Positions 39,342-47,098 of a stretch of DNA of 64,000 nucleotides are shown here, piece by piece. Under the pieces are notes generated by a model. It had not been told where the DNA came from. It saw only the letters and a program-made list of their open reading frames with translations, and did no database searches. A program made the translations under genes and the position numbers. Position 1 is the stretch's first letter, and every line of letters begins with the position of its first letter. This stretch comes from JANQRX01 sp963663975 (GTDB lineage Bacteria; Pseudomonadota; Alphaproteobacteria; Rhizobiales; Kaistiaceae), in the NCBI GenBank assembly GCA_963663975.2, contig CAXXRA010000005.1, positions 62,001 through 126,000 on the forward strand, in the 5' to 3' direction.

Positions 39342-40036
39342 GGGACATTGGAGACTTCGTGAAATACGCCCTATTGAGGGTCGTCACGGGCGAGTCCAAG
39401 CTCGGTGTTGCTTGGTACCTGCACCCTAACGAAAGCGCGTCGGCGGACGGCCGACACACAGACTATCTAACGTTCCCTGCCGAATGGCGCTGCCTCGACG
39501 AGGACTTGTTCGACGGGCTGAAGAAGATCGTAGAGTCGACGCGCCGATCCGTCACCGCGGTCGAGGCGTCGAAGGTGTTGCCGGATGTGGTCTTCGCTGA
39601 CGAGCGCTTGGACATCGCCAAAGTCCCCGTCTCCTGCCGTTCGTCCTGGAGGCGGATTTGGTTCGAGGGGGTCCGGCGGCGCCTCGACGGTTGCGATGTG
39701 GTCTTCGCGGATCCCGACAACGGCTTGCTACCGGATAGCCGCTTCCAGCCAACCGTCAAGAGGAGCGCCAAGAGCATTCCCGAGCAGGAAGTACGGGACT
39801 TGTCGGCGGGGCGACCGATGGTCGTTTACCATCACAACACCAGACGCAAGGGCGGGCACCGAGCGGAGATCGCCGACTGGCAGAGCCGACTGCCCGGCAG
39901 GGTCTATGCGTACTACTGGCGACGCTGGAGCAATCGTACGTTCTTCTTGGTGAACGGCGACAGTCGGACGGTGGCCCGTCTCGGGACCTTCGCAAAGCGT
40001 TGGGACCCGAACGGGGAGTTAATCAGGCCTCCATGA
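39323..40036 (+). CDS. Conserved protein of unknown function (MQDRYVGDIGDF family)
   Basis: The product has 237 residues, starting MQDRYVGDIGDFVKYALLRV. It contains LGVAWYLHPNESASADGRHT, a VVFADPDNGLLPDS segment resembling the DPPN/DPDNG loops of Rossmann-type enzymes, and MVVYHHNTRRKGGH with paired histidines. I know this N-terminal pattern from scattered bacterial proteins, often in mobile DNA, but no function has been assigned to my knowledge. It looks complete and soluble. It overlaps a truncated frame upstream. Confidence 0.75.
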   Translation: MQDRYVGDIGDFVKYALLRVVTGESKLGVAWYLHPNESASADGRHTDYLTFPAEWRCLDEDLFDGLKKIVESTRRSVTAVEASKVLPDVVFADERLDIAKVPVSCRSSWRRIWFEGVRRRLDGCDVVFADPDNGLLPDSRFQPTVKRSAKSIPEQEVRDLSAGRPMVVYHHNTRRKGGHRAEIADWQSRLPGRVYAYYWRRWSNRTFFLVNGDSRTVARLGTFAKRWDPNGELIRPP

Positions 40037-40086
40037 ATGTTATTCGGCGCGGAAATTTGGGTCTGTCGCAAATTTGGTGCAGTCAT

Positions 40087-40107
40087 AGGCTTTGGTGCAT
40101 GGAGCCG
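40087..40107. repeat. Solitary terminal repeat of the IS903-like element
   Basis: AGGCTTTGGTGCATGGAGCC is identical to the right end of the element at 44690-45778 and stands alone here, directly against an IS3 fragment. It marks the scar of a lost copy. Confidence 0.75.
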
Positions 40108-40223
40108 CAACATGCTGATAATCTGTTCTGGGGTGTAGCGTTTACGGCTCATTTTGTCCTCCTTTCGAGGGGGCAAAATGCGCCAAACTCTCTTAACAAA
40201 TCTGGACCACTTTTAGGGGGTCA
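40105..40223 (-). mobile_element. 5' end of an IS3-family element (remnant)
   Basis: On the minus strand from 40223: a TGACCCCCTAAAAGTGGTCC terminus, a leader with a GAAAGGAGG ribosome-binding site, then the first 16 codons of OrfA (MSRKRYTPEQIISMLR) from 40152, cut at 40105 by the IS903-like terminal repeat. It is not part of the IS3 element at 29305. Confidence 0.75.
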
Positions 40224-40224
40224 C

Positions 40225-40303
40225 TCCAGTGTCGCGGGCAAGATGGGCGTAACGGGCGGCCGTCTGGACCTGCGTGTGTCCCAGCAATTTGCCGATCATG
40301 GGT
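40225..40303 (-). pseudogene. C-terminal scrap of a tyrosine recombinase
   Basis: On the minus strand a short frame reads PMIGKLLGHTQVQTAARYAH, then LARDT. This is the conserved region of phage-type integrases with the GHT motif (the His box) and the catalytic tyrosine in RYAHL. It is cut at one side by an IS21-type end and at the other by an IS3 end. It differs from the island integrase, so a second integrating element once lay here. Confidence 0.7.
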
Positions 40304-40394
40304 GTTGACCGGCGTCGAATGTTGACCCCTCATAGTCACGCAATATCAAAACATTAGCGCGCCGATCGGCGTCGAATGGGCGCGCCGATCAACA
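40303..40394. mobile_element. Miniature IS21-type element or fused IS21 ends (92 bp)
   Basis: The segment starts TGTTGACCGGCGTCGAATGT and ends, read on the minus strand, with TGTTGATCGGCGCGCC. Both resemble the right end of the complete IS21 element at 5136. No genes remain. The sox segment begins at once on its right. Confidence 0.7.
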
Positions 40395-40415
40395 GCCGGG
40401 AGGAGGCGGTTCCCC

Positions 40416-41441
40416 ATGTTCGAGGAGCTGGGGTTCGAGGAACTGACACCGATCACAGCCTCGGTCGTGCTGGGTCTGGTGCTCGGCTGCGCCTATGGCG
40501 CCTTGGCGCAGCGCAGCGCTCTCTGCCTGCGCCGCGGCCTGGTCGGACGGTGGAGCGATTGTCTGCCGGCGCTGGGCGCCTGGGCGATGGCACTGGCGTG
40601 TGCGATTGCCGGAACCCGGCTGGCCGTTGCCACCGACCTGATCTCCTTCGAGGCGCACCGATTTCTCGCGTCCGACGTGCCGGTCGCTTCCGCGCTGTTG
40701 GGCGGCGCGCTATTCGGCGCCGGAATGGTGCTGACGGGAGGCTGCGTTTCGCGCCTTACGGTGCTGCTCGGCACAGGTAATTTGCGCGCCCTGTTCGTCC
40801 TGCTCGTCTTCGCCGTCACCGCCCATGCGGTGATGAAAGGTGCGTTGGCGCCAGTGCGTGAGGCGCTCGGCGCCGCAACCATTCATGGTGGAGAGGCAAC
40901 AGCGCTCACGGTACTGCCCGGCGGCGAGGTCTGGCCGCTCGTCCTTGCGGCCGCAGCAGCAACTCTTGCCTTCTTCTCCGGCGCTCGAATCTCCCATCTG
41001 GCAATGGCGGGCGCGATCGGGTTGCTGGTACCGCTTGGCTGGATCGGCACGGGGTTTCTGCTGCTGGACGATTTCGACCCGATTCCCGTGCAGTCGATGG
41101 GCTTCACGGGACCGATGGCCGACACGCTGTTCTGGACCGTGGCAGCGACGTCGATTCCGGCCGGCTTCGGCACAGGCCTTGCTGCGGGCGTCTTAGTCGG
41201 CAGCTTGGTCGCGGCTCTGGCGGCCGGCGAGTTCCGCTGGCAGAGCCTGGAAGGGCCGCGGCAGACCGGGCGCTACCTTGCCGGCGCCGTGATGATGGGC
41301 GTGGGCGGCGTGCTGGCGGGCGGCTGCACTGTCGGCGCCGGACTTTCCGGCGTTTCGACGGCAAGTTTCGCCGCCTTGCTCGCGCTCGCCGCAATGGCGG
41401 CTTCGGCGAGAGCCGTCGGGGTGCTCCTCGCCGCTCGGTAG
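40416..41441 (+). CDS. YeeE/YedE-family transporter linked to sox genes
   Basis: The product has 341 residues and eight to ten membrane helices in two repeats. Both copies of the family motif are present with the conserved cysteines: FGAGMVLTGGCVSRLTVLLG and VGGVLAGGCTVGAGLSGVST. Proteins of this type near sox genes (SoxT) carry thiosulfate or other sulfur compounds across the membrane. It is transcribed toward the sox genes, which run on the other strand; its stop is 54 bases from the end of the flavoprotein gene. GGGAGGAGG lies before the ATG. Confidence 0.88.
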   Translation: MFEELGFEELTPITASVVLGLVLGCAYGALAQRSALCLRRGLVGRWSDCLPALGAWAMALACAIAGTRLAVATDLISFEAHRFLASDVPVASALLGGALFGAGMVLTGGCVSRLTVLLGTGNLRALFVLLVFAVTAHAVMKGALAPVREALGAATIHGGEATALTVLPGGEVWPLVLAAAAATLAFFSGARISHLAMAGAIGLLVPLGWIGTGFLLLDDFDPIPVQSMGFTGPMADTLFWTVAATSIPAGFGTGLAAGVLVGSLVAALAAGEFRWQSLEGPRQTGRYLAGAVMMGVGGVLAGGCTVGAGLSGVSTASFAALLALAAMAASARAVGVLLAAR

Positions 41442-41495
41442 CGCGGTGCAGCCGCTACAGCGCTTTCGACCGGAGCGGAAACCTTGTCCCCGGGA

Positions 41496-42782
41496 TCAGC
41501 TAAACATGTCCCCGGTAATGGCGGCGTACCAGCCGAGCGACTCCTCATAGGTCGCCTTGCGCAGCTCCGCGCTTTCCCCGGTCTGGGAAATGAAGCCGTC
41601 GGTCTTGGCGATCTTCTCGTCGGTCGCTTCGTAGGAGGCACCGACCTTGACGCCGTCATCGGTGCCGATGAGCGACCAGCACGTGTTGGAGTAGCGCGGT
41701 GGGAACACCGTGGATCCGGTGAGCGCCCCGCGCACCGCCATGGCGCAGACCTTCGCCTGACTGTTGGCCGAGAAGCCCGACTTCGGCATATCGCCCTGCA
41801 GCGCCGCGTCGCCCAGCACATAGATATTGGCGTCCGCCCGGCTCTGCATGGTGTGCGGCACGATCGGCGCCCAGCCGGAATCGTCGGTGATGTCCGCAAG
41901 GGCTGCGATGCGTCCCGCCCGCTGCGCGGGGATGACGTTGCAGACATCCACCTTCATCGCCTCGCCGTCCACCACGACTTCCATGGTGTCGGGCCGCACC
42001 TCGACCTTATCGCCGCCGAAGTCCGGCCCGATGCGCTCGACCATGCCGGGGTAGTGGCGCTGCCAGCCGTCCTCGAACAACCCTTGCTTGGAGAACTTCT
42101 CCTTGGGGTCGACGATCAGGATCTTCGCCGTCGGATTGGCCTGTTTCAGAACATGGGCCACCATCGAGATGCGCTCATAGGGCCCCGGCGGGCAGCGGAA
42201 GGGGTTCGGCGGCGCCACCATGCAATAAGTGCCGCCTTGCGGCAGGGCCTCGATCTGCGCCTTGAGAAGCTGGGTTTGCGAGCCGGCCTTGTAAGCGTGC
42301 GGCATGCGGTTCTGCTGCGACAGGTCCCATCCGGGAACGGACCCCGGCCGGAAGTCGATGCCCGGCGACAGGACGAGGCGGTCGTAAGCGAGGCTGGCCC
42401 CGCCCGCGAGCCCCACGCTCCGCTTGTCGCGGTCGATGGAGACCGCCCAGTCGTGCACGACGTTGATCCCATGCCGTGCGGCGAGGGCGCCGTAACTGTG
42501 ACCGATTGAAGCGAATTCGCGGAAGCCGCCCAGATAGAGGTTCGAGAAGAAGCAGGTGTAGTAGGCTCGGCTCGGCTCCACGAGCGTTACATCCACAGCG
42601 CCCTTCGAATCCTTGGCGATATAGCGTGCCGCCGTCGTACCACCCGCGCCGCCGCCCACGACCACGACGCGCGGGCGCCCCTGTGCGAGCACCGTCGGCG
42701 CCCAGAGCGCCGTCGTCGCCACGGCCGCTGACGCAAGGAAATGCCGTCGGCTCAGGCCGCCTTTTCTGTTTCGCTGGTTCAT
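41496..42782 (-). CDS. soxF: Flavocytochrome c sulfide dehydrogenase flavoprotein (SoxF/FccB)
   Basis: The product has 428 residues. It carries a twin-arginine signal (LSRRHFLASAAVATTALW) and so is exported folded with FAD. The FAD fold reads VVVVGGGAGGTTAARYI. The two redox cysteines of the family are Cys197 (PFRCPPGPYERIS) and Cys368 (SNTCWSLIG). With a cytochrome c partner it oxidises sulfide in the periplasm. The ATG at 42782 is preferred because AGGGGA precedes it; a GTG at 42803 would overlap the cytochrome stop. Confidence 0.92.
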   Translation of the reverse strand: MNQRNRKGGLSRRHFLASAAVATTALWAPTVLAQGRPRVVVVGGGAGGTTAARYIAKDSKGAVDVTLVEPSRAYYTCFFSNLYLGGFREFASIGHSYGALAARHGINVVHDWAVSIDRDKRSVGLAGGASLAYDRLVLSPGIDFRPGSVPGWDLSQQNRMPHAYKAGSQTQLLKAQIEALPQGGTYCMVAPPNPFRCPPGPYERISMVAHVLKQANPTAKILIVDPKEKFSKQGLFEDGWQRHYPGMVERIGPDFGGDKVEVRPDTMEVVVDGEAMKVDVCNVIPAQRAGRIAALADITDDSGWAPIVPHTMQSRADANIYVLGDAALQGDMPKSGFSANSQAKVCAMAVRGALTGSTVFPPRYSNTCWSLIGTDDGVKVGASYEATDEKIAKTDGFISQTGESAELRKATYEESLGWYAAITGDMFS

Positions 42783-42799
42783 GACGTGTTTCCCCTGGT

Positions 42800-43594
42800 T
42801 CACGGGTCGTCTTCCGCCCTCTGGAAGTGCGCGGCGAGAGCGGCGATCTCCTCGTCCGACAAGCGCCCGGCTACAAGCTGCATGATGGGATGGACCCTCT
42901 TTCCGCGCTTGTAGGCGTGCAATGCTATCACGAAGTCATCAGGTGGCCATCCCACGATTGAGGGGATTCCCTCGTCCGCCGCGTCGCTCTGGTGGCAGAT
43001 GGTGCATTCGCCCGCGAGATAGGCGCCGTACTCGGGGTCACCCCGGATTGTGAGGAGCTGAGGGTCGAGGCCGTATTCCTCGGGCGTGGCGGTCGGCTCC
43101 GCCGGCGAAAGATCAGAGCGGGTGCCGGAGAAGCCGCGCAGCCATGCCAGCAGGTCCGTTCTGTCGTTCGTTCCCGGCATGCCGTCGAAACTCATGCGCG
43201 AGCGAGGCACGAGAGCGGGCGGGTCGGAGAGAAATGCGTCGAGGGTCGTCGCGGTCCAGACGAGGCCGCCGGACCCGGCAGCCTTCATCGCTGCGGAATA
43301 GCGAAAATCCGCGAGCGAGCCGGCCGCGCGACCGAAGACATCGTTGAGCTGCGGCCCGATCCGATGCTCCGCGCCGCCGCCCACCTGATGGCAGCGTTTG
43401 CATTGGCCGAAGAGCGCCTTGCCGACCTCGTCATCGGCGCTCCATGCGCTGTTGGCCGGGAGAATCAGCAGCAGTGCCGCGGCGAGCAGCCCGAAGGCGA
43501 GACATGCCGCAAGGCCGGCCGGCCGGGATCGGTGTCGCCCGAAGGCTCTAGTCGACCTCAATCCGTTTGCTGAGGTTGTACACGGAGCCGTCAT
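42800..43594 (-). CDS. soxE: Diheme cytochrome c, partner of SoxF (SoxE-like)
   Basis: The product has 264 residues with an N-terminal hydrophobic signal (LAACLAFGLLAAALLLILPA) and two haem sites, CKRCH (65-69) and CTICH (197-201). The first domain has the GPQLNDVFGR pattern of class I cytochromes c; Met134 or Met139 and the Met in HPIMQLVAGRLSDEE could be axial ligands. It would pass electrons from the flavoprotein to the respiratory chain. Its start overlaps the end of soxZ by 47 bases, so a later start is possible, but that would remove part of the signal peptide's basic region. Confidence 0.87.
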   Translation of the reverse strand: MTAPCTTSANGLRSTRAFGRHRSRPAGLAACLAFGLLAAALLLILPANSAWSADDEVGKALFGQCKRCHQVGGGAEHRIGPQLNDVFGRAAGSLADFRYSAAMKAAGSGGLVWTATTLDAFLSDPPALVPRSRMSFDGMPGTNDRTDLLAWLRGFSGTRSDLSPAEPTATPEEYGLDPQLLTIRGDPEYGAYLAGECTICHQSDAADEGIPSIVGWPPDDFVIALHAYKRGKRVHPIMQLVAGRLSDEEIAALAAHFQRAEDDP

Positions 43595-43874
43595 CGTCGA
43601 TCCATTGGAACTCCAGAAGGCCCGACTTCGGGACGGCCATCTCGAACTGGATGTAGGGATCGGCCGAGACCGCCGGTTCCAGATCGACAGAAATCGCCAC
43701 CTCGCCGTTATAGCTTACCACGAAGCGGTTGATGATCTGGCGGGGCACGAGCTCGCCCTCGCTGTCGTGGCGCTGCCCCGTATGCATCGGATGGGTGATC
43801 CGGGTCTTGACCGTGAAGGGAACGCCCGCCGCCACCGACTTCGGCAGCTTCACGCGCGGCTTGGGTTCCGCCAT
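43548..43874 (-). CDS. soxZ: Sulfur-carrier complex subunit SoxZ
   Basis: The product has 108 residues, the usual length. SoxZ holds SoxY, which carries sulfur intermediates on a cysteine. Family features are PRVKLPKSVAAGVPFTVKTR, HPMHTGQRHDSEGELVPRQI and FEMAVPKSGLLEFQWIDDDG. It lies ten bases after soxY. No signal peptide is present, since SoxZ is exported in complex with SoxY. Confidence 0.95.
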   Translation of the reverse strand: MAEPKPRVKLPKSVAAGVPFTVKTRITHPMHTGQRHDSEGELVPRQIINRFVVSYNGEVAISVDLEPAVSADPYIQFEMAVPKSGLLEFQWIDDDGSVYNLSKRIEVD

Positions 43875-43884
43875 CGCCCGCTCC

Positions 43885-44304
43885 TCAGCCGCAGCCGCCG
43901 ACCGTCACCGCAATCTTCTGGGAGGCCTGGCGGAACGTGCCGTCCGCCATCTCCGCCACCGCATACACGTTCTGGCTCCCGGCAAGCCGGATGCGGATCG
44001 TGGCTTCTGGTGGCACCAGCCTCCCGAACTTGAAAACGGCGACGCCCGGATTCGGGTTTCCGTCGTTGAAGAGCGCGATGCGCCTGGCGCCCTCGGCAAC
44101 GACCCGGATCGGCACAGCGCCGCCGTTGTCGAAGATCTCCGGCGCATCGAGAAGCACACCGCCTTCCAGGCGCAATGCGCCCCCTGTGAATTCATCGATG
44201 GCCTGCCAAACGCCGTTCGAGGCCTCGGCCGTACCGGCAGGAAGCAGCGCGGCCGCGGTGGCGGAGGCACCGAGCAGCAATACATCCCTGCGTGTTGGAG
44301 CCAT
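43885..44304 (-). CDS. soxY: Sulfur-carrier subunit SoxY
   Basis: The product has 139 residues, beginning with a twin-arginine-like signal (MAPTRRDVLLLGASATAAAL). It ends with the SoxY swinging arm (KIAVTVGGCG), whose cysteine binds the sulfur substrate. The ATG at 44304 is chosen; the frame is open to 44442 but there it runs into an IS21-type end. Normally the SoxAX cytochrome loads thiosulfate onto this cysteine, but no soxA, soxX, soxB or soxCD is present in the window. Confidence 0.94.
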   Translation of the reverse strand: MAPTRRDVLLLGASATAAALLPAGTAEASNGVWQAIDEFTGGALRLEGGVLLDAPEIFDNGGAVPIRVVAEGARRIALFNDGNPNPGVAVFKFGRLVPPEATIRIRLAGSQNVYAVAEMADGTFRQASQKIAVTVGGCG

Positions 44305-44423
44305 GACACGGCCTCCTCCCGTTCGCCAGGCAACTAGCGATATTGCTCCCCGTGGCGGGCCCGTCAAGCCCCCCGTTGCGCGCGTATCGGTAACACAAGA
44401 TACGTCCGGTCCATGTACCAGAT

Positions 44424-44483
44424 TTTGATCGGCGTGGAACATTGACCCCCCTATCGGGGGTGATCGGCGTCCAATATTGGGTC
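44424..44483. mobile_element. IS21-type end fragment right of the sox genes
   Basis: TTTTGATCGGCGTGGAACAT followed by TGACCCCCC, then the second repeat GATCGGCGTCCAATATTGGG, matches the right end of the complete IS21 element over about 60 bases. The rest of the element is gone. With the fragment at 40303-40394 it brackets the sox segment. Confidence 0.8.
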
Positions 44484-44507
44484 TGACTCACTTTCGATGA
44501 CGTTTCG

Positions 44508-44689
44508 TCATGCAGCGGCGACGAGGCGTGCTCGCAGCAGGTCGAGGTTGGCGCGTCCATACATCTGGCGCTTGAGGGCCTTCAGCTTGTTGATCTGGCC
44601 TTCTGTTTGCCCGTTGGACCACGGCTCGCGAAGGGCAGCTAGAACGGCATGCTTGTCGGCGTTCAGACCACGGGCGAGGGATGCGAGAA
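44508..44689 (-). mobile_element. ISL3-family transposase 3' remnant
   Basis: The frame up to the stop at 44508 reads LLASLARGLNADKHAVLAAL, then REPWSNGQTEGQINKLKALK, then RQMYGRANLDLLRARLVAAA, the unmistakable end of ISL3-family transposases. It is cut at 44690 by the IS903-like element, and the rest of the gene is not found on the other side. Confidence 0.88.
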
Positions 44690-45778
44690 GGCTTTGGTGC
44701 ATGGACCTGAGGATTAGTATATCTGGCTCCGCTTCCGTCTTTGGGAGTTTGTCATGCCTTTCAAGTTCCACGCATCGCGTCGCCACCATATCCCCAGAGC
44801 CAAGTACCGGGTCATGAACTGGCCGGATTATGACCGTGGTTTGGTTCGGCGCGGCGACATTCGTTTCTGGATTGATGAGAGCGCCCTTGCGCAATGGGAC
44901 GCAGTCAAGCGGCGAACTCCTGGTGGCCAGCGGCGGTTTTCAGAGTTGGCGATTTCCACGACACTGATGCTGGGGGTGGTCTTCAGACTGCCGCTGCGCC
45001 AGACGGAAGGCTTTGTGCGTTCCCTCGTGGACTTGATGGGGTGCGATCTGCCGGTGCCGGATCACACCACGCTGTCGCGGCGGCGGCGAACGGTGGATGT
45101 CGTTGTGGAAACCAGCACGAACAAGCGGTCTACGGATATCGTGCTGGATTCCACGGGCCTGAAATTCTTTGGCGCTGGCGAGTGGGCTCGCGCCAAGCAC
45201 GGTGAAACGCGGCGCTCGTGGCGCAAGCTGCATATCTCGGTTGACCCGGCCAGCAGCGAGATCCGGACGCATGAACTGACCGGTGACGACACGGCCGATG
45301 CGACGATGGCGGGACCGCTGGTCGCCGGTTCCGGTGGGATGATCCGGCGCGTGTTTGCCGACGGCGCCTATGACGGGGAGCCCGTGACAAAAGCGATCCG
45401 AGAAGCTCGGCCACCGAATTCACCACCTGAAATCATCATCCCGCCACGCGCCACATCCATTCCTCCCCCGGACACGCCTCATGGCGGATCGGAACGGGAG
45501 CACCATGCGGCGGAGATCGCGTCGAAGGGAAGGATGAACTGGCAGAAACGACAGGGCTACGGATTGAGAGCGCTTGGCGAAACAGCCATGGCTCGCGTCA
45601 AGAGGCTCAACGGCGGCAAGCTCAACGCTCGCACATTCCAATCCCAACAAACCGAAATCGCCATGCAGATCGACGCACTCAATCGCTCTATCCGTGCGGC
45701 GAAACCAAACACAATCAGGATCCGCTAACCAACCGGGCAATGGGCGATCACACCATCGCGGCTCCATGCACCAAAGCC
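44690..45778 (+). mobile_element. IS5-family element of the IS903 type (1,089 bp)
   Basis: The inverted ends are GGCTTTGGTGCATGGACC (44690) and GGCTTTGGTGCATGGAGCC (minus strand from 45778). One transposase gene is inside. The nine bases on either side differ, so no target duplication remains: the left flank is ISL3 and the right flank is the end of the rep gene, which implies a deletion or inversion at this element. Confidence 0.88.
44754..45728 (+). CDS. IS5-family (IS903-type) transposase
   Basis: The product has 324 residues. It starts near RAKYRVMNWPDYDRGLVRRG and has the group's SELAISTTLMLGVVFRLPLR block. DDE residues lie in IVLDSTGLKFFGAGEWARAK (first Asp), VFADGAYDGEPVTKAI (second Asp) and ALGETAMARVKRLNGG (Glu). 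It appears intact. Confidence 0.93.
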   Translation: MPFKFHASRRHHIPRAKYRVMNWPDYDRGLVRRGDIRFWIDESALAQWDAVKRRTPGGQRRFSELAISTTLMLGVVFRLPLRQTEGFVRSLVDLMGCDLPVPDHTTLSRRRRTVDVVVETSTNKRSTDIVLDSTGLKFFGAGEWARAKHGETRRSWRKLHISVDPASSEIRTHELTGDDTADATMAGPLVAGSGGMIRRVFADGAYDGEPVTKAIREARPPNSPPEIIIPPRATSIPPPDTPHGGSEREHHAAEIASKGRMNWQKRQGYGLRALGETAMARVKRLNGGKLNARTFQSQQTEIAMQIDALNRSIRAAKPNTIRIR

Positions 45779-45790
45779 TCACCTATGTGT

Positions 45791-46786
45791 TCAAGCCTCT
45801 AGGACAGGGCAAGGGTGGCCCCAGGCCCCCTTATCTGTGTTGGGGACAGTCTCACGTCTAACCTTGCGCCGTCGATACCAAGTTGCCCGACTCACGCCCT
45901 CGGCACCCCACGGCCGCAGCGCCTCATTGCTGCCGTTGGGTGATGCGCTTCGCTTCCTGGCTCTGCCGGTCTGTTTTGCCGAGCGCGCCGCCTGCCGAGG
46001 GATCCACCGGGGACAATGCCAGCCACGGGCGGCCCACCGCTTGCGGTACCTCTCGATTGATCGTGCCGTCGCCTGCACCTCAGACAGCGGGAGCGGATGC
46101 GCGAAATCCTGATTGACAGTGTGCAAGGCCGGAAGGACGGGCAGGCCCTGGTTGGTCTGGCGACCAGCCCATCGCATCCCGGCCTCGAATATATCGACGT
46201 TGCGACCCACGGCCGTCTGCCGGACGGTGGGCGGCTCCCAGCCAAAGGGAATGACGGACGCCAGCTGGTCGAGGGTATAGGCCGCCTCGCGGCCCCAAGT
46301 CGTCCTGTATGGCGACTTGAATAGTGGGGCTGGGTTGTGGGCGAGCACGCCCGAATAGGCCGGGTCGGCGCCAACGGCGTGCGCGTAGTATTCAGCGATT
46401 CCAGCGAGATACCGGAGCGGGTCGATGCGTGCAGCCGGGTATCTGTGCACCGGCTCCGCCAGACACCACACAATATGGGCATGGTCGTTGGCCGGACGCC
46501 GCACGAGCCACGAGTAGGGCGGCAGGTCACAGATGCCCATGCGCCATGCCTTCGGGCGATCACAATCCAGGACAAGCGCGGCGATCGACGATCCGGCGTT
46601 CCCATACTCAAGCTCGGGATACCGCCAAGCGTCCGCCGGTGACGTACGAAAGGAAACGAACGGCCGGCCGGATCGCTTGCCCGGCGACACCAGCGGGCGC
46701 GGGTGCGCCGCGCGTAGGCCGTGATCTCGCACCGGATCGGGCGCGAAGTCGAGGGGGAGGGAAAGTTGAGCAGCAGCGAGGGTCAT
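45791..46786 (-). CDS. ColE2-type Rep / primase-like replication protein
   Basis: The product has 331 residues. The N-terminal half resembles the AEP-type replicase domain of ColE2-like Rep proteins (ALVLDCDRPKAW, RPANDHAHIVWCLAEPVH, ADPAYSGVLAHNPAPLF). A PriCT-1-like helical part follows (ARSIERYRKRWAARGW), then a basic linker and a helix-turn-helix (EGVSRATWYRRRK). It would start replication of the excised island or plasmid. It is transcribed in the same direction as alpA, the 149-residue gene's successor, and the integrase. Its stop lies 13 bases from the IS903-like element; the last residues may therefore be altered. Confidence 0.75.
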   Translation of the reverse strand: MTLAAAQLSLPLDFAPDPVRDHGLRAAHPRPLVSPGKRSGRPFVSFRTSPADAWRYPELEYGNAGSSIAALVLDCDRPKAWRMGICDLPPYSWLVRRPANDHAHIVWCLAEPVHRYPAARIDPLRYLAGIAEYYAHAVGADPAYSGVLAHNPAPLFKSPYRTTWGREAAYTLDQLASVIPFGWEPPTVRQTAVGRNVDIFEAGMRWAGRQTNQGLPVLPALHTVNQDFAHPLPLSEVQATARSIERYRKRWAARGWHCPRWIPRQAARSAKQTGRARKRSASPNGSNEALRPWGAEGVSRATWYRRRKVRRETVPNTDKGAWGHPCPVLEA

Positions 46787-46845
46787 TGCGCTTCAATCGC
46801 GCGCGCCCCCTCGCTAACGGCGCGCGCGCCTCTTCTGGATCGTTT

Positions 46846-47046
46846 TCAGGCGGCGCGGGCTTCGCTGGTCGCGCGTGGACGGCTGGCCAGCCAGGCTTCG
46901 ATTTCTGTTGACGACCAGCGCACGGCGCGCGGGCCAACTTTGAAGGGCTCTGGGAATTGGCCGCAGCGCATTAATCGATAAATCGTGGTGCGCGTGATTC
47001 CGCAGCGGGTTTCGACTTCCTCGCGGCGCATCAGGCGGTCGTTCAT
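46846..47046 (-). CDS. alpA: AlpA-family DNA-binding protein (excisionase/regulator)
   Basis: The product has 66 residues from the ATG at 47046 (MNDRLMRREEVETRCG). It is a MerR-like winged helix with the AlpA pattern GITRTTIYRLMRCGQFPEPF, then RAVRWSSTEIEAWLASR. In P4-like and other integrative elements AlpA proteins switch on excision by the integrase. The frame is open to 47085, but that start is less typical. Confidence 0.9.
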   Translation of the reverse strand: MNDRLMRREEVETRCGITRTTIYRLMRCGQFPEPFKVGPRAVRWSSTEIEAWLASRPRATSEARAA

Positions 47047-47098
47047 GGCATTCTCCGAGTGAATTTCCCGAAGAATGCCGCGCATTCCTATGCGGAAT

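Noticed and set aside
40416..44304. A complete thiosulfate-oxidising Sox system
   Set aside because: soxA, soxX, soxB, soxC and soxD are absent; only carrier, flavocytochrome and transporter genes are present.
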